From assembly GCA_964036045.1 (NCBI GenBank), contig OZ038392.1, positions 35,291,330 to 35,355,329 of the forward strand: 64,000 bases of DNA, read 5' to 3'. Below the pieces are notes generated by a model. It saw only the letters and a program-made list of their open reading frames with translations, was not told the DNA's origin and did no database searches. Shown here one piece after another: positions 60,801-64,000 of this stretch. The position numbers and the translations under genes were made by a program. The number at the start of each line of letters is the position of its first letter. The stretch's first letter is position 1. Origin of the DNA: Eutreptiella sp. 'Long Island Sound 2002'. Its lineage: Eukaryota; Euglenozoa; Euglenophyceae; Eutreptiales; Eutreptiaceae.

Positions 60801-61385
60801 AACCAAAGTTCCACTAGGTTGGGGCTAAAAAATTTCTTCCGAGCTCCCCGGGCACGGTCGGCTGGGAAGTCCATGGAACATTCCTACCGATATCGGTTGC
60901 GTTTTGGGGGGCCAATCTGGCTGCCAAACCTTCCGAGCATCTTTCCAAGGGTTTTCGAAAACTTCAAAGCGGCGGACCGAAGCATATCGCATGCACGTCG
61001 GTACAGATTTCCTAAAATTGCCACCGGTAACGGGACAATATTGGTCTCTCTTCCAATGTTCTATGCTGGGCACCGGTGGTACATGTGCTGCTTGTTCAGC
61101 ATCTGCCTTGGGTGCCTACTCCCATCGCTCTGCGGCGTCTGCTTTTGGTGGTTTGGGTTTGGGCACTCACAGGTTTGGGTTTGGGCACTGTGTTGGGAAT
61201 GCTTTTGCGAAGGGGAACCGCCCCTTGAACGACTTATGTAAAAAAAAAAGGAAAAAGAGAGGTAAAACTTCACGGCACAGATGACATGTACCAACACAAA
61301 AACGAAACGTAGAAAGAAAGTGATATATTGTACGTAATAACGTAAAGACTGGCCCGGTTTCCTCAATAGCACCGGAAGGTTCTCG

Positions 61386-61616
61386 GAGTCCCTAACCCCA
61401 ACTCGAGGGGCCACGCCAGAAAGCGTGGATGATGAGTCCCTAACCCCAACTCGAGGGGCCACGCAACAAAGCGTGGATTATGAGTCCCTAACCCCAACTC
61501 AAGGGGGCACGCAACGAAGTGTGGATTGTGAGTCCCTAACCCCAACTCGAGGGGCCACGCAACAAAGCGTGGATTGTGAGTCCCTAACCCCAACTCAAGG
61601 GGCCACGCAACGAAGC
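61386..61616. repeat. 48-bp minisatellite, ~5 units
   Basis: GAGTCCCTAACCCCAACTC starts units at 61386, 61434, 61482, 61530 and 61578 (exact 48-bp steps). In one plus frame each unit encodes 16 residues (ESLTPTRGATQQSVDY-like), and alternate units share the same variants, so pairs may have been amplified together. It leads directly into the 172-bp satellite. Confidence 0.95.
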
Positions 61617-62097
61617 GTGGATTCAAAGATTGTCCCGGTTTCCTCAATAGCACCGGAAGGTTGGAGCCCAAAAAAGGGCGGAAATGCTACATCACCCCTG
61701 CATCCTCGGGGATCCCCAAAAGAAGGGGAACAAAATCAGAAGTCAAAACCTAGGCCAGGGGTCACCATGATGCACCACGCAACAAAGCGTGGATTCAAAG
61801 ATTGTCCCGGTTTCCTCAATAGCACCGGAAGGTTGGGGCCCAAAAAAGGGCGGAAATGCTACATCACCCCTGCATCCTCGGGGATCCCCAAAAGAAGGGG
61901 AACAAAATCAAAACTCAAAACCTAAGCCGGGGGTCACCATGATGCACCACGCAACAAAGCGTGGATTCAAAGATTGTCCCGGTTTCCTCAATAGCACCGG
62001 AAGGTTGGGGCCCAAAAGAGGGCGGAAATGCTACATCACCCCTGCATTCTCGGGGGTCCCCAACAAAGGGGACAAAATCAGAAGTCAAAACGTAACG
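61617..62097. repeat. 172-bp satellite, 2.8 units
   Basis: GTGGATTCAAAGATTGTCCC starts units at 61617, 61789 and 61961 (172-bp steps). Nearly identical units occur inside TIR element 1 (40499 and 40667). GGGGTCACCATGATGCACCA near each unit end gives short spurious ATG frames. Not a gene. Confidence 0.95.
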
Positions 62098-62214
62098 TAG
62101 GACACCATGATGCTCCTAGGACCTTTGCATTCTCGGTCCCCAAGGGGTGTAGGTGGGTGAAAAAAAAGGGTGCCTAACCCGGGGAACCTTGGGGGGTGGT
62201 GGGGGGGGGGGGTG

Positions 62215-62362
62215 CGTCGGAACGGCCCGGCGGTCCGGCCGGCCGACTCGGCCAGCCGAAGTGCCGCCCGGCAGTCCGGCCGGCCGACAACGCCGTCGAG
62301 CCGAACCGCCGGAACCTAACCGGCCGAGCCGAACCGCCGGTTCATTCCGTCCAACCTTTTGG
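62215..62362. repeat. GC-palindrome-rich inverted-repeat element (copy 2)
   Basis: Dense CGGTCCGGCCGGCCGA and CGAACCGCCGG blocks, ending GGTTCATTCCG, which mirrors the start GTCGGAACGG imperfectly. Related to 53854-54050 in both motif content and ends. Confidence 0.6.
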
Positions 62363-62530
62363 TCCGGACCCCCCAGACCCCCCTTTTTTTGTGTCCAAAA
62401 TCATGAATCTTTCGGTTTTTTTCGATTTTAAGCTGAAAAAATGTTTCCGACTCCATGGGGTTTTGTATGGGGCGGAGTGGGACGAGCGCTTCCCGGGGTT
62501 CCCAGGGAATTGGCAGACAACCGATAACCT

Positions 62531-62968
62531 ATGAGTTTTTGGTCCGCCCCCCCCCCCACTTGTGGAGAAGCAGAAGGCCCGGCCGTTGCGAACATGCAAG
62601 CGGAATGGGGGCTAGCTGGGGTGAGGGTACACCAAAGGGGGGAACCGCCACCGGGATCTGGAATGCAACGGACACGGCGCCGCACGTTCCATGAGAGGTT
62701 CCGGTGGCACACGCACAACCTCCGCGCCATCCAAGCGGACCGGATCCTCACAGAGAAAAGGAGGAGAGGGTGGTTCTCGGACTACCCAGAGGCCGAAAGC
62801 AATACATACTTATTGGCACCGGACCAGGTGTGCAAAGTACAAGTGCTAGCCTCAAGTGTGTGGGTGCCGGAGGTGAGACGTTGGGAGCCGGAAGTGTTCA
62901 TCAGAGGGCATCAACTTCACAGTGGAGGACACAACGAGGTTGATGCAAAACTTGCACAAAGCAAATGA
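62531..62968 (+). CDS. Unrecognised reading frame (145 aa)
   Basis: Basic, Arg-rich middle (RTRRRTFHERFRWHTHNLRA) followed by a Trp/Val-rich part (VWVPEVRRWEPEVF). Normal composition, but no known domain and no clear start. The protein-like sense may continue in another frame to about 63225 (VTGCNMFSAVPST). It lies beside the nested TIR elements and could be an element gene. Confidence 0.3.
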   Translation: MSFWSAPPPTCGEAEGPAVANMQAEWGLAGVRVHQRGEPPPGSGMQRTRRRTFHERFRWHTHNLRAIQADRILTEKRRRGWFSDYPEAESNTYLLAPDQVCKVQVLASSVWVPEVRRWEPEVFIRGHQLHSGGHNEVDAKLAQSK

Positions 62969-63189
62969 TTGCCGAGCAAGTAGGCATCCCGTTGTACAAG
63001 GAGTAGAAGCCGGAAGCCATGGGAGAAGCGGCAAAGCCCCAGCCTCGGGTGACAAAGGTGCGTGGACGCACATGGTCGCAAAGTCCCGATGGCATCAAGG
63101 TGACGGGGTGCAACATGTTCAGCGCAGTGCCCAGCACAAACGCGCGACCCGGAACGCACCATGGCATGGCATGGGCCTTGAAGCAAGAG

Positions 63190-63282
63190 GGACCGAGACC
63201 GGAGGCCTCCTTTGTTGTAGAGTAACCCCTTAGGCCACCGCGTCTTTGCCAGACCTGACTAGACCTCTGCTAAACCCTCTCC
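63190..63282 (-). mobile_element. TIR element 3, inner part left of element 2
   Basis: Reverse complement of the tRNA-like and GGAGAGGG..TTAGC region of element 1 (39783-39865): GAGTAACCCCTTAGGCCACC and AGACCTCTGCTAA. It continues at 63864-64000 beyond element 2. The left end of element 3 is not found. Confidence 0.75.
63275..63282. repeat. 8-bp target-site duplication CCCTCTCC (left)
   Basis: Repeated exactly at 63856-63863, flanking TIR element 2. Confidence 0.92.
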
Positions 63283-63855
63283 CACGGGTGGGCCGTCTCC
63301 TCGCTTTTGTACGCGACTCCCCCCCCCAGTAGAAGTGGGCCAAAGGCCCCCTGGGGGGGGGGGGGGGGGTTCAAGGAGGGGCGATGGGGGGGGGGGGTTC
63401 AAGGAGGGGCGATGGGGGGGGGGTTCAGGGAGGGGCGATGGGGGGGGGGTCGGGAGGGTCGGTTGGGGGGGGGTCCAGGTGGGGCAATTTGGGGCAGTGG
63501 GGGGAGGGGCATACGCTCCCGTTACCTCCCCTTGCCCTCCCTCATGGGTGAGAGCTAGGGCTAGGGCTAGGGCTAGGGGTAGGGGTAGGGGTAGGGTTAA
63601 GGTCATGGGTCATGGAGCAGGCTGAGGGTTGGGGTGGGTGTTAGAGTCAAGGTTGGGTTCAAGTATAGCGTTGGGGTGCTCCACCGCCTGGGCGGGGAGG
63701 GATGCTATGTTGGCAAGGGGAATGAAAAAAATTTTCGGGCGCATGCGGCGCCACCATATGTATGGCCGGTAGCTATTGACCCTTGGTAACTAAGTGGGCC
63801 CGGAGGGAGGGGGGGGGGAGTCGCGTACCCAAACCGAGGAGACGGCCCACCCGTG
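63283..63855 (+). mobile_element. TIR DNA transposon, element 2 (573 bp)
   Basis: Ends CACGGGTGGGCCGTCTCCTC and its inverse, each continuing to GTACGCGACTCCCCCCC, with exact 8-bp duplications. The interior has four G-run/TTCAGGGAGG-like units (63352-63480), a telomere-like GCTAGGG/GGTAGGG run and the TTTCGGGCGC..CGCCACC..GACCCTTGGTAACTAA block shared with element 1 next to its right end. Too short to encode a transposase. Inserted within element 3. Confidence 0.92.
63553..63600. repeat. Degenerate telomere-like tract
   Basis: GAGCTAGGGCTAGGGCTAGG then GGTAGGGGTAGGGGTAGGGTTAAGG: about eight units of (G)YTAGGG or GGTAGG type inside TIR element 2. An interstitial simple repeat, not a chromosome end. 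Confidence 0.8.
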
Positions 63856-63863
63856 CCCTCTCC
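63856..63863. repeat. 8-bp target-site duplication CCCTCTCC (right)
   Basis: Exact partner of 63275-63282. Confidence 0.92.
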
Positions 63864-64000
63864 CCCCCCCCCCAGCAACTAGCTAGTCCCCTAGAGAAGC
63901 CCTCCTCGGCGGCTAGCCCGCCCCCCCCCCCCCCCTGGGGGCCTTCGGCCCACTTCTACTGGGGGGGGGGTCGCGTACAGAAGCGAGGAGACGTCCCCCT
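63864..64000 (-). mobile_element. TIR element 3, terminal part (runs off the window)
   Basis: Reverse complement of the left end of element 1: CTAGAGAAGCCCTCCTCGGC, C-run, CCTTCGGCCCACTTCTACTG, then GGTCGCGTACAGAAGCGAGG and GACG. The last TIR bases lie beyond 64000. Confidence 0.85.

Noticed and set aside
63553-63600. Chromosome end
   Set aside because: The telomere-like units are degenerate, interior to TIR element 2, and followed by unique and element sequence.

Overview
This is eukaryotic nuclear DNA, most likely from a large repeat-filled genome of a unicellular alga or similar protist. The signs are: long non-coding stretches, GT-AG introns, APE-type LINEs, a chromodomain Ty3/gypsy element with LTRs and a tRNA primer site, inverted-repeat DNA transposons, satellites, and G/C homopolymers up to 31 bases. 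There are no bacterial operons, ribosome binding sites or CRISPR arrays. I cannot name the species. Most long reading frames belong to transposable elements or are artefacts of GC-rich repeats; only a few exon-like stretches may be host genes.

Layout. 1-0.9 kb: a five-copy palindrome array with about 70-bp spacing. 0.93-16.4 kb: an old minus-strand LINE (LINE-alpha) split by a nearly intact, young Ty3/gypsy chromovirus (4395-15336; 534-bp LTRs differing at 6 positions; 5-bp target duplication GTCAG). The gypsy carries gag, protease, a Dam-like adenine-methyltransferase-type domain, RT/RNase H, integrase and chromodomain, interrupted by four in-frame stops and one frame change. 16.4-20.6 kb: a 420-bp satellite, then GT-rich repeats. 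20.6-26.5 kb: LINE-beta, flanked by 142-bp direct repeats and containing a nested 1.1-kb 5'-truncated copy of its own family. 26.5-31.8 kb: no genes seen, several degenerate repeats. 31.8-33.5 kb: a 3' fragment of another LINE with a 19-bp target duplication. 34.7-37.3 kb: exon-like minus-strand sequence split by a 1.9-kb inverted-repeat element that carries a spliced-looking gene. 38.1-48.6 kb: LINE-gamma, longest of the LINEs and heavily frameshifted, with its RNase H split by a 1.3-kb TIR transposon having 8-bp target duplications. 48.6-64 kb: one exon-like gene near 52 kb, one near 55 kb, and several tandem arrays. The window ends in two nested copies of the TIR transposon family seen at 39.6 kb.

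How the parts relate. The LINEs share the order EN-RT-zinc finger-RNase H; LINE-beta and LINE-gamma also share a structured 3' UTR with hairpins and a tRNA-like module. The TIR family carries a 172-bp satellite that also occurs as a free array at 61.6 kb. Nesting order can be read from target duplications: gypsy into LINE-alpha, LINE tail into LINE-beta, TIR element into LINE-gamma, and TIR element into TIR element.
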